9,939 nucleotides of DNA from Chloroflexota bacterium (lineage in GTDB: Bacteria; Chloroflexota; UBA11872; VXNJ01). The translations under genes were made by a program, and so were the position numbers. Positions 1-6,757 of the stretch are shown piece by piece. The first letter of the stretch is position 1. The number at the start of each line of letters is the position of its first letter. The stretch lies in the NCBI GenBank assembly GCA_026708165.1, contig JAPOVO010000469.1, positions 1 through 9,939 on the forward strand, read 5' to 3'. The notes beneath the pieces are model-generated. The model had not been told where the DNA came from, made no database searches, and saw only the letters and a program-made list of their open reading frames with translations.

Positions 1-152
1 CCCAGGAATCCGGGATCGAAGATGAGGCCCCGAAACCACACCACAGCTATCAGTATGTAGATCACGTAGGCGACGGCGTCGGGACGTTTAGAAATCCATC
101 GCCGGGTTGCGCTCAGCACCTTTCCGACAGGGCCTGAAACCGCGTGTGGCAT
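1..152 (-). CDS. N-terminus of a membrane protein (partial, runs off the window)
   Basis: This is the 5' end of a minus-strand gene, about 50 codons, whose remainder lies before position 1. The translation begins MPHAVSGPVGK and has a basic cytoplasmic-looking stretch (RRWISKRPD). A strong hydrophobic helix follows at about residues 29-44 (AYVIYILIAVVWFRG), then the turn-like FDPGFLG at the edge. A short basic N-terminus, then a first helix, then a Gly/Pro-rich loop is usual for polytopic membrane proteins of surface-polysaccharide synthesis (glycosyltransferase or YfhO-like), but the family cannot be fixed from 50 residues. An in-frame ATG at 197 would add 15 residues. Neither start has a convincing Shine-Dalgarno site, so the start is uncertain. 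The gene is divergent from the glycosyltransferase at 516, which fits a glycan region. Confidence 0.6.
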   Translation of the reverse strand, partial: MPHAVSGPVGKVLSATRRWISKRPDAVAYVIYILIAVVWFRGLIFDPGFL

Positions 153-197
153 TGTGCGAACCAGTGCGCTTCGGGTTGCCGTCGGAGGACTATCCAT

Positions 198-515
198 CGC
201 CGTGGCGGCACGCGGAGGGCGTTTGGGAACGCCGGTTGATAACGAAGAGGCGTGCGTGTCTTGATAGGCTATTCGTCAAACTGGAATCCAATGGTGGTCG
301 CCGCCGTCTATCCCATTCGATAGGAGATTTGCTTGCACACCAGACTGGATTGGCGCCATCTGCAAATCCGGCAGTTCCAATCAGAAAGGTTTCTCAAGCT
401 GCATCTTAATGACATCACGGCGAAGTTGACGCAAGAAGCGCTCAATGCCTGTCGGTGGTGAGAACTATCGGGTGCATTCGACGAGAACCGGGCGCTTGAC
501 GACGAGTGTAGCCAG
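198..515. other. 318-base gap between divergent genes; no assured gene
   Basis: This stretch separates the minus-strand membrane protein from the glycosyltransferase. I see no convincing promoter pair. A small inverted repeat (CTATC at 308-312, GATAG at 319-323) sits just before an AGGAG at 322-326. That AGGAG lies 6 bases upstream of a TTG at 333, which opens a 42-codon frame ending in TGA at 459-461. The small frame is the same frame as the downstream glycosyltransferase. It could be a leader peptide, the eroded tail of an older gene, or chance. A 100-codon frame at 107-409 on the plus strand overlaps the membrane-protein start and resembles no protein I know. Confidence 0.4.
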
Positions 516-1751
516 TTGACCGATTCCAGGCGCGAGGCAGTCGATGTACCGGATGAAAACCGCCGTGTCATCGCCATCCTGGCACTACACCTTCTCGGTG
601 AGAATATCGGCACCGGCGGTGACCGCGTGCTGGTCGAGTTTGCCAAACGATGGCGGCGGTCAGGCAGGGAGGTGGTCGTTGTAGCGCCCGCGACCGCGCC
701 CGCTTCGCTGCAGGAGCAGACCGGAGCGCCGACGCGATTCGTGAAATCAACGCCTTTCGACGGGCGGCCGGGTTTGTTCGCCATACCGTTCGCTTACCTC
801 TTCAGGGCTATCCGGGGCATTCCGATCGTTTCAGGAGTTGGGGCTGACGCTATCTATTCGGGCGGCGATTTCATCTGCAACGTGTTTCCAGGCGTTTGGG
901 CGAAGTCTCGTTCGCCTCAGTGCCCGAGACTAGCCGTGAGCATTCACCATATAAATGCGAATCCCTTTACGCGACGTGGGAATAGCAGGATTGCAAGCAT
1001 GGTGTCCTATGTTCTGCAACGATTAAGTTTCCGACTCATAAAGCGTCACGCGGACATTATCTTTGTTCTAAATGGAGCCGTTAAGTCGCAGCTTGTCGAT
1101 CTCGGATTCGACCCGGCCCGCATAGTGATAACCGGCGCCGGCGTAGATCTCGGACGCATCGACCAGGCTGAGACTCCCGCCGAACCGCAATTCGATGCCT
1201 GCTTCGCCGGCCGCTTGAATCCAACCAAAGGCATCTTCGATCTGGCCCCAACCTGGCGTAAGGTGGTCGACCAGCTACCTGACGCCAAGCTGCTCGTCAT
1301 GGGCGGCAGCGACGAATGGCGAGGCGCGCTCAAGTCTGAAATTGCCGGCCAGGGGCTGGAAAAGCACATATCGATTGCCGGCTTTGTGCCGGACGAGGAC
1401 TACTACTCGTCGATAAAGCGGTGCAGGGTCTTTATCGCACCCAGCTACGAAGAGGGCTTCAACATAGCTCTATGCGAAGCCATGGCGTGTGGACTGCCCG
1501 CCGTGACCTACTCACTGCCCGTTTACCGCGAGCTGTTCGGGGACGGGCCGACGCTGGCTCCCACGGGGGATACGGGTGCGACGGCGCGGGAGATCGTGAA
1601 GCTGCTGACCGATAAGCAGCATCATTACGAGCGCGCGGCCGCGGCCACAAAGGCCGCACGACGGTACGACTGGGAGCTGGTAGCCTCTACCGCTTTAGCC
1701 GCCATCGACTCGAAGGACGTCCAGCCAGTTAGAGCTGGACGCGGCGAATGA
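516..1751 (+). CDS. GT4-type glycosyltransferase
   Basis: Predicted retaining GT-B glycosyltransferase of family GT4 that transfers a sugar from a nucleotide-sugar donor, probably on the cytoplasmic face during surface glycan or glycolipid assembly. It has 411 residues, normal for the family. The N-terminal Rossmann half begins with a strand and glycine loop (residues 18-39, with GTGGDRVL at 32-39). The hinge and donor half contain VITGAGVDL (204-212) and FAGRLNPTKG (230-239). The signature E-x7-E site is Glu313 and Glu321 in EEGFNIALCEAMACGLP. The start is TTG at 516: the frame is open back to 462 but has no ATG or GTG, and the conserved fold starts near residue 18. Its stop overlaps the methyltransferase start, so the two are translationally coupled. 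Donor and acceptor are unknown. Confidence 0.9.
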   Translation: MTDSRREAVDVPDENRRVIAILALHLLGENIGTGGDRVLVEFAKRWRRSGREVVVVAPATAPASLQEQTGAPTRFVKSTPFDGRPGLFAIPFAYLFRAIRGIPIVSGVGADAIYSGGDFICNVFPGVWAKSRSPQCPRLAVSIHHINANPFTRRGNSRIASMVSYVLQRLSFRLIKRHADIIFVLNGAVKSQLVDLGFDPARIVITGAGVDLGRIDQAETPAEPQFDACFAGRLNPTKGIFDLAPTWRKVVDQLPDAKLLVMGGSDEWRGALKSEIAGQGLEKHISIAGFVPDEDYYSSIKRCRVFIAPSYEEGFNIALCEAMACGLPAVTYSLPVYRELFGDGPTLAPTGDTGATAREIVKLLTDKQHHYERAAAATKAARRYDWELVASTALAAIDSKDVQPVRAGRGE

Positions 1752-2626
1752 GCAAATCCAATTTGCACATTGAAGACCGACTCGGGCGGTTGCTGTCCAA
1801 GGTCGGCGACATGTCGTTCCGGCGCCGTGTCTTGACGGTTTGCCAGTACCTAGATCCCGCTCCCGGCGACCTGATTCTTGATGCGGGCTGTGGGGAAGGG
1901 TTTATCTCGATCGTGCTCGAAAACGTCTACGGTTGCCGCGTGGTCGGTCTGGACGCCGACCGCGAGATCCTGGGCCAGGGAATATCAAGGAAGAAGGGCG
2001 GCGGCGGGAACTCGTGGCTGATCGGCGACGTGACGAAACTGCCTTTCGACGACGCGGTGTTCGACGGCGTTATCTGCAGCGAAGTCCTGGAACACGTGGA
2101 CGACGACCTGGCTGCCGTACGCGAGCTTGGACGCGTGCTGAAGCCGGGCGGCGCACTGGCGGTTACGGTTCCGTGCCTGAACTATCCCGGCCTATGGGAC
2201 CCGCTGAACAGGGTCCGGGAATCCCTGGGACTGGGGCACTTCAGCTCGGAAAGCGGGTTCTGGGGGGGCCTTTGGACGTTTCACATACGGCTCTACACGC
2301 TCGAAGAGTTGAGGGGCGTAGTGACTCGGAGCGAGGCGTTCGAGATCGATCTCGTCGAGGGACTGACTCGATACTGCTTGCCGTTCAACCACGTGATCCT
2401 GTGGACGTTGAAGCAGATGTATATGAGGCTTCCGGCGACGGGGGCGACTCACAAGTCGATGGAAAAATTCGAGTATGACGACTCGGGCGGCTCGTCGTTG
2501 CCGGCCAGGCTCGCAGCCTTCGGCCTCAGGGTGTGCCTCGCCATCGACGCATGGAATGACCGCGATCAGAACCCGGAAAAACCGTGCGTGAGCCTAGCGC
2601 TGCGAGCTGTAAAAAGGGTCGCCTGA
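1748..2626 (+). CDS. Class I SAM-dependent methyltransferase
   Basis: Predicted cytoplasmic methyltransferase of the Methyltransf_11/UbiE-like type, 292 residues. The SAM-binding motif I is LDAGCGEG at residues 44-51. The acidic end of strand 2 is GLDAD (67-71), the adenine-contacting region is GDVTKLPFDD (93-102), then SEVLEHVDDD (111-120) and the post-motif LKPGGALAVTVP (131-142). The C-terminal third (from about residue 150) is specific to the protein and probably binds the acceptor. Aromatic residues are frequent at 160-180 (GFWGGLWTFHIRLY), which could suit a sugar or lipid-linked substrate. The ATG overlaps the glycosyltransferase stop in an ATGA junction, so the pair is one transcription and translation unit. 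A role in methylating a glycan or glycolipid intermediate is inferred from that coupling only. Confidence 0.88.
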   Translation: MSKSNLHIEDRLGRLLSKVGDMSFRRRVLTVCQYLDPAPGDLILDAGCGEGFISIVLENVYGCRVVGLDADREILGQGISRKKGGGGNSWLIGDVTKLPFDDAVFDGVICSEVLEHVDDDLAAVRELGRVLKPGGALAVTVPCLNYPGLWDPLNRVRESLGLGHFSSESGFWGGLWTFHIRLYTLEELRGVVTRSEAFEIDLVEGLTRYCLPFNHVILWTLKQMYMRLPATGATHKSMEKFEYDDSGGSSLPARLAAFGLRVCLAIDAWNDRDQNPEKPCVSLALRAVKRVA

Positions 2627-2707
2627 CGAGCCGGGTGGGAGACACGGTCACGAGGACGCGGCGTCTTGACGAATGTGTCTGCTGGTTTGAAGGCTGACTT
2701 GCTTCTA

Positions 2708-2736
2708 GTGGGCGTCTAACCGGAGCCGACGCCCGC
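2708..2736. terminator. Hairpin between convergent genes, weak terminator candidate
   Basis: GGGCGTC (2710-2716) and GACGCCC (2728-2734) form a perfect 7-bp stem, extendable to 9 bp with one G-U pair, around an 11-base loop. It lies between the convergent methyltransferase and PLP-enzyme genes and covers the stop codon of the latter. No T-tract follows on either strand, so it is at best a 3'-end stabiliser or a weak terminator. Confidence 0.25.
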
Positions 2737-3957
2737 GTCCGTCAGCTTGGACTTGAGGGTGCGAAGCAGCACGTCCACCTCTTGCTCGGTGTTGAAGGCC
2801 GCCGTGGAGATGCGCATCGCCGAGTGTCCCGGTCGGGCTGGCGCGGAGAGCCACTGGAACTTGACGATGACACGGTTCTCGTAAGCTAGCCTCCGGACGA
2901 CTTCCTTTATCCCGTCGTCACCGAGACCGTCGAAGGCGAGTGTGGTGATTCCGGCCGAGGCTTCCCGCGCCATGGGAGTCAGCAGAGTGACGCCCTTCCA
3001 AAGCGAGACCTCTTCCCGGATCAGTGCCGCGAGTCCGCTGACCCTATCCTCGATGGCATCGAGGCCGATCTCGCTGGCCACTCGCGCCGCCTGGCCGAAT
3101 CCGATGACCGCCGCGTGGTTGTAGGTATTGAACTCAAGGCGCCTGCGCGCGGTGGTCGGCGGTACGGGTGTCCTGGGGTCGTGCCACAGGCTGACGTCGG
3201 GCACCAGGTCTGGCCGGAATTCATCGATCCGGTCGGGCGATACCCAGATGAAGCCCGTGCCCCTCGGACCGAGCAGCCACTTGTGTCCCGAACCGACGTA
3301 GTAGTCGCATCCAAAATCGGGGACGTTGACGGGGTACGCTCCCACAGACTGGGCGCCATCACCGACGACTAGCACTCCGCGCTGATGAGCAACCTCGGCG
3401 GCCTCGCGCAGGGGCAAGCGCCGGCCATCGGGCGAAGTAACCTCGCTGACGATGACCAGTTTCGTTCGGTCCGAAAGCGCCGAAGTCAGGCGTTCGAGAA
3501 AGTCGCCGTCGCCTCCTTCGGCGGGAACCGACTGAACGACTACGCCGCGCTGCTCCGCCAGGGCCTGCGCCGCATCGAAACTGCTCAAATGCTCTAGGGA
3601 CGTGATGCATAGTTCGTCGCCCGCCTGCCATTCGATGCTGCGCAGCACCCTGTGCATGGCCTGGGCGGTGTTGGGAGTTATCGCGAGGTCGGCCACGTCG
3701 CAGCGCAGGAGCGATGCAATGTCCGCTCGCGCGGCGTTCTCGCGGTCACCCTGCTCTCGGCTGGTACCGAAGCCGGGAACAGCGTAGGCCAGGCCGATGC
3801 GGCTCTCGATGGCCGACTCGTCGGCGACGGTATTGAGAACGCAGTCGAGCGTGGGGCCGTTCATCGCGGTGTTGAAGTACATCACTTCCCGCGTCATCGG
3901 CAGTTCGCCCCGCAGCGATTCGAAGGTCATGCCGTCCGGGGCGTTGGCGGCGGACAT
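2716..3957 (-). CDS. Class V (fold type I) PLP-dependent enzyme, non-desulfurase
   Basis: PLP enzyme of the aminotransferase class V superfamily (isopenicillin N epimerase / cysteine desulfurase-like fold). Residues are numbered from the TTG at 3963, which gives 415 aa. The PLP lysine is Lys228 in SGHKWLLGPRGTGF, the ring-nitrogen aspartate is Asp202 in GDGAQSVGAY, and the carboxylate-binding arginine is probably Arg384 in MRIS. Where cysteine desulfurases carry the loop cysteine, this protein reads RPGHSAM, so sulfur transfer is unlikely; epimerase, lyase or aminotransferase chemistry fits better. The preferred start is ATG 3957 (413 aa), because GGAG at 3964-3967 lies 6 bases upstream. That site directly follows the dioxygenase stop, only 12 bases before the ATG, indicating one operon. 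The substrate is unknown. Confidence 0.88.
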   Translation of the reverse strand: MSAANAPDGMTFESLRGELPMTREVMYFNTAMNGPTLDCVLNTVADESAIESRIGLAYAVPGFGTSREQGDRENAARADIASLLRCDVADLAITPNTAQAMHRVLRSIEWQAGDELCITSLEHLSSFDAAQALAEQRGVVVQSVPAEGGDGDFLERLTSALSDRTKLVIVSEVTSPDGRRLPLREAAEVAHQRGVLVVGDGAQSVGAYPVNVPDFGCDYYVGSGHKWLLGPRGTGFIWVSPDRIDEFRPDLVPDVSLWHDPRTPVPPTTARRRLEFNTYNHAAVIGFGQAARVASEIGLDAIEDRVSGLAALIREEVSLWKGVTLLTPMAREASAGITTLAFDGLGDDGIKEVVRRLAYENRVIVKFQWLSAPARPGHSAMRISTAAFNTEQEVDVLLRTLKSKLTDAGVGSG

Positions 3958-3963
3958 ATTCAA

Positions 3964-3971
3964 CTCCGCCT
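3964..3971 (-). promoter_or_regulatory. Ribosome binding site deciding the PLP-enzyme start
   Basis: On the minus strand AGGCGGAG overlaps the last bases of the upstream dioxygenase stop (TAG). Its GGAG core is 6 bases from ATG 3957. This favours that ATG over the TTG two codons earlier, which would be too close to the site, and it supports coupled translation of the two genes. Confidence 0.6.
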
Positions 3972-4734
3972 AGCGGGAGCCTCGCAGGACCGGCCGGTTC
4001 TTCAATTCCTCGTTGCGCGATTCGTCGCCGGAATTGCTTCGGCAGTCGGCGGAGATGAACTGAATTGCGTATGCCGGCCTCGGATAGGGGCTCCGATTGG
4101 GCTTGGACCTGTGCAGAATCTCGCAGTGGTGCCAGCTCGCGTGTCCAGCGGGCAGCGTTGCCGTCACCGCCTCGGAGTCGTCGGCTTCGAGGTGCTGCAG
4201 GATGGTTCCCTGGAACTCGGATCCGTGTTCGACCAGTCCGTTTTTGTGGCTGCCGGGGAGGAACTCCACCGGACTGTTCTCTTCCGTCACGTCCGCGAAG
4301 GCAATCCAGCAGGTGACCGATTTGGGCGGATCGAGCCGGAAATAGGCGTTGTCCTGATGCCAGGGAAGCTCGCCACCGTGAAAGGCGGGCTTCAGCAGCG
4401 CCTGATCGTTCAGCACCTGAATGTTGGGACCGATCAGAGATTCCGTCACGTCGAGTATGCGCGAGTCATGTAGGAGCGCTTCGAAGGCGGGATCGAGCTT
4501 GTAGAGATCGACTATCTGCTGAATCGATGTCTTGTCTTCGCCTTCCTCGCCTGCCCTCAGCTCGATGTGCTGCCGTTTAGACTCCCACGCCGTCCGCGGG
4601 TCTTCGAACTCCCCGCTGAAATGCTCGTCGAGCCGCTTGCGCAGGTCCCGCACCTCGTCGGCGGAAAGCAGCTCGCCGAACTTCAAGTAACCGTCGCGCT
4701 CGTACTGCGCCACCTGCTCTGCAGTCAGTTTCAT
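3970..4734 (-). CDS. PhyH-family Fe(II)/2-oxoglutarate dioxygenase (copy A)
   Basis: Predicted cytoplasmic non-haem iron oxygenase of the phytanoyl-CoA dioxygenase (PhyH) family, which couples 2-oxoglutarate decarboxylation to hydroxylation of a small substrate. It has 254 residues, normal length. The iron ligands are visible: His126 and Asp128 in ELPWHQDNAY, and the distal His208 in ILHRSKPN. Arg219 in PYPRPAYAI is the likely 2-oxoglutarate anchor. LIGPNIQV (100-107), VTCWIAFADVTEEN (140-153) and PGSHKNG (160-166) are shared with the neighbouring copy B. It differs by a charged insert at about residues 42-67. GGAG at 4741-4744 is 6 bases upstream of the ATG. The PLP enzyme follows after 12 bases; copy B lies 189 bases upstream. 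The substrate is unknown: this family includes ectoine hydroxylase and PhnY, and nothing here decides between such roles. Confidence 0.9.
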   Translation of the reverse strand: MKLTAEQVAQYERDGYLKFGELLSADEVRDLRKRLDEHFSGEFEDPRTAWESKRQHIELRAGEEGEDKTSIQQIVDLYKLDPAFEALLHDSRILDVTESLIGPNIQVLNDQALLKPAFHGGELPWHQDNAYFRLDPPKSVTCWIAFADVTEENSPVEFLPGSHKNGLVEHGSEFQGTILQHLEADDSEAVTATLPAGHASWHHCEILHRSKPNRSPYPRPAYAIQFISADCRSNSGDESRNEELKNRPVLRGSR

Positions 4735-4923
4735 AGATCTCTCCGAAATCCATCGAATCCATACGTCGGAAGCTCGCTAAACCCGGACCGCGTCGCGAAA
4801 TTGGGTACTCGCTTCGGGCCTTGAACTAGCCTAGAGCAAGGGCTGCGGAAGTTGAAAGAAATCCCTGTATTTGGCGGGCCGCATGGGGATAGTCCGCGTA
4901 CTTATCCCGCGGCTTTCCGACTA

Positions 4924-5655
4924 TCAGGCGGTTTCAGGATCCAGCGTCCCTCGCACCAGCGTGCGGTCTCTCATCTCGTTGCCGTCGCGGTCCAGAGTGC
5001 CCACGGGCATGTAGCCGATGGCGACGCCCGGCCTGGGGTTTTCGGTGATGTTGGGCTTGGTGTTATGGAGGGTCAGGCAGTGGTGAAGGGAACAGCCTCC
5101 GGCGGGCAGCTCGACGGTCACCGGATTGGATACGTCGGCCTGCACTTCCCGCAGCGCCTTGGTTCCCTGAAAGCCGCGCGTGTGCCCGATGATCCCGCTC
5201 GTGTGGCTGCCGGGAATGAAGCGCATAGCGCCGTTGTCCTCGGTCACGTCGCCAAGCGCTATCCAGCACGTCACGAGGTTGGACGGTTCGCATAGCCAGT
5301 AGGCATTGTCCTGGTGCCATGGGACCTCGCCGCCGTGAAACGGTGGCTTGTAGAGCACCTGGACGGTGAAGACCTGGATATTCGGTCCGATCAGCGGCTC
5401 AATCAGGTCGAGGACCTTGGGATGACGTACGAGCTGCCCGAATGCGGGATTCAGGTTGTGGGCATTGAGGATCTGATGGACAAAGTCCCGCGTCTCGCCG
5501 TCCGCCTGCTCACGGATGTTGTAAGAGGTCTCCTTGATGAAGAGGTCGGCGTAGTGAGCGAGCAGCTTGTTGACCTCGGGGAGAGTGAGTACGGGGCCGT
5601 AGGCCAGATAGCCGTCCCTGTTGAATTGCTCGACCTGTTGGACGGTCAGTCCCAT
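4924..5655 (-). CDS. PhyH-family Fe(II)/2-oxoglutarate dioxygenase (copy B)
   Basis: Second PhyH-family oxygenase, clearly paralogous to the downstream copy. With residues counted from the upstream ATG at 5670 (248 aa), the iron ligands are His119 and Asp121 in GEVPWHQDNAYW plus His202 in LHNTKPN, and Arg213 in NPRPGVAI is the likely 2-oxoglutarate contact. All catalytic residues are intact. The better start is ATG 5655 (243 aa). The 5' codons of the longer version are themselves the Shine-Dalgarno AGGAGGAG, and the shorter protein starts MGLTVQQVEQF, matching MKLTAEQVAQY of copy A. The gene is first in the minus-strand cluster and divergent from the ABC permease genes. Two intact copies suggest two successive oxidations or two related substrates rather than decay of one. 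The substrate is unknown. Confidence 0.9.
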   Translation of the reverse strand: MGLTVQQVEQFNRDGYLAYGPVLTLPEVNKLLAHYADLFIKETSYNIREQADGETRDFVHQILNAHNLNPAFGQLVRHPKVLDLIEPLIGPNIQVFTVQVLYKPPFHGGEVPWHQDNAYWLCEPSNLVTCWIALGDVTEDNGAMRFIPGSHTSGIIGHTRGFQGTKALREVQADVSNPVTVELPAGGCSLHHCLTLHNTKPNITENPRPGVAIGYMPVGTLDRDGNEMRDRTLVRGTLDPETA

Positions 5656-5659
5656 TGCG

Positions 5660-5667
5660 CTCCTCCT
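5660..5667 (-). promoter_or_regulatory. Near-perfect Shine-Dalgarno site of dioxygenase copy B
   Basis: The minus strand reads AGGAGGAG followed by CGCA and ATG 5655. The AGGAGG core lies 6 bases from this ATG. The site falls inside the coding sequence of the longer reading from ATG 5670, which argues that the longer start is wrong. Confidence 0.75.
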
Positions 5668-5765
5668 CATTCCGAATTCCGGCTCTTCATCAAAAGATGC
5701 AGATGGTACACGCCAGCGCGGTGAAACCCCCTCAGACCGCTAGCGCTTCTCGATGCGCGATCTAC

Positions 5766-5803
5766 CGTGAGCAATAGTACTCACGCATTATCAATTGGAT
5801 TGA
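5766..5803. promoter_or_regulatory. Two palindromes in the divergent control region, candidate operators
   Basis: CGTGAGCAATAGTACTCACG (5766-5785) is an inverted repeat with perfect 6-bp arms and an 8-base centre. Five bases later TCAATTGGATTGA (5791-5803) is a second inverted repeat with 5-bp arms. Both lie between the divergent starts of dioxygenase copy B and the first permease, just upstream of the extended -10 element at 5807-5815. Their position suits binding by a dimeric repressor or activator able to act on both transcription units. No regulator gene is present in the window. Confidence 0.45.
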
Positions 5804-5806
5804 CTT

Positions 5807-5815
5807 TGCTAGTAT
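5807..5815 (+). promoter_or_regulatory. Extended -10 promoter candidate for the permease genes
   Basis: TGCTAGTAT matches the extended -10 form TGnTATAAT in a notably AT-rich stretch (5786-5830), with no clear -35 at 17 bases. An alternative reading pairs TTGACT (5800-5805) with TACTTT (5821-5826), but the 15-base spacer is short. Either one places the transcript start near 5822-5833, so translation of the first permease should begin downstream of that point. Confidence 0.35.
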
Positions 5816-5854
5816 CGGGCTACTTTTTTCAGCGAAGCAAGCCGGGGGTGGGAG

Positions 5855-6757
5855 ATCGTAGCCAGCCTTAGAACCGCAGTCCGGAAGAGGCACTGGAACC
5901 GCCCCGGCATAGAACTCCCCGTCAGCCTGCTTCTGTTTGGTTACTTCGCACTCTTCTTCGCGGTTCCGTTCGGGATAGCCATCGGCATTGCGATGTTCAA
6001 CTGGGACCTGCTTTCCGAGGCGATATTTGTCGGGGGCGACAACTTCGTCAAGATGTGGAAGGACAAGCTGTTCCTCAACGGCCTTAAGATTTCATTCATC
6101 TTCATCGGGATTGAAGTGCCGGCGATCCTGGCTTTAGAGATTCTCTTCGCCGTTCTCTTTTCGAAACTCGGCAGATTCTCGCAGAAGGTCTATCTGACCA
6201 TCTTCTTTATGCCAGTGATAACACCCTGGCTTGTCGTGATCATGATGTGGGGCTTTATCTTCTACCCAAACGTGGGTCTTCTGTCTGGTTTCGGACAGCT
6301 CTTCGGCCTGGACATCGTTTCTCCGCTGGCATTCAGAGATACCGCACTGTACGCGATGATCGTCATGACCATCTGGAAGTTCGTCGGATTTGGAACGGTG
6401 ATCTTTCTAGTCGGCATCAACGAGGTGCCGGCGGTTCAGTATGAAGCTGCGATCATCGATGGAGCGGGCCCGTGGGCCCAGTTTCGCCATATCACGCTGC
6501 CCCTCATCAGGCCCATTCTGCTTGGAATGTCCATCGTGAGCTTCATCGGAGCCCTGCAGATCTTCGAGCCGTTCTTCATCATGACGCGGGGCGGACCGAT
6601 CGACGCCACTCGCACGTTTTCGCTTTATCTGTACCAGCAGGCGTTTGACCAGCTTCGCTTCGGCTATTCGTCGGCCATGGCGTTCTTCATGTTCATTCTC
6701 TTGCTTGGCATTTCAGTCATTCAGCTGGTGGTGGTGAGGTCTAGATGGGAGTACTGA
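5855..6757 (+). CDS. ABC transporter permease, MalF-like, with no canonical start codon
   Basis: Inner-membrane permease of a carbohydrate-uptake-type (CUT1, UgpA/MalF-like) ABC importer. The permease EAA loop, which docks the ATPase, is EAAIIDGAGPWAQFRHITLP, starting at residue 197 of the 300-residue reading. Six hydrophobic helices are apparent. The first canonical start is ATG 5993, giving 254 aa and cutting off the first helix. However, the same frame upstream is open to 5813 and encodes a basic N-terminus and a full helix (residues 23-46, with LLLFGYFALFFAVPFGIAIG), as expected for this family. That stretch has no ATG, GTG or TTG. I begin at ATC 5855 because GGGGG at 5844-5848 is 6 bases upstream; a frameshift or base error is equally possible. 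The end overlaps the MalG-like gene by 13 bases. Confidence 0.85.
   Translation: MVASLRTAVRKRHWNRPGIELPVSLLLFGYFALFFAVPFGIAIGIAMFNWDLLSEAIFVGGDNFVKMWKDKLFLNGLKISFIFIGIEVPAILALEILFAVLFSKLGRFSQKVYLTIFFMPVITPWLVVIMMWGFIFYPNVGLLSGFGQLFGLDIVSPLAFRDTALYAMIVMTIWKFVGFGTVIFLVGINEVPAVQYEAAIIDGAGPWAQFRHITLPLIRPILLGMSIVSFIGALQIFEPFFIMTRGGPIDATRTFSLYLYQQAFDQLRFGYSSAMAFFMFILLLGISVIQLVVVRSRWEY

Noticed and set aside
107..409. 100-codon plus-strand frame before the glycosyltransferase
   Set aside because: It begins inside the minus-strand membrane-protein gene, has no recognisable domain and looks Arg-rich and out-of-frame.
1933..2478. 181-codon plus-strand frame within the methyltransferase
   Set aside because: It is another frame of a gene with clear SAM motifs; the product is Arg/Gly-rich without hydrophobic core patterning.
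3652..4473. 273-codon plus-strand frame opposite the PLP enzyme and dioxygenase A
   Set aside because: It lies antisense to two genes with intact catalytic motifs and reads as the usual low-information shadow of GC-rich coding DNA.
4735..4923. Hidden gene or promoter between the two dioxygenases
   Set aside because: Only a weak 5-bp hairpin (CCTTG with CAAGG) is visible and no convincing -35/-10 pair, so I cannot say whether copy A has its own promoter.
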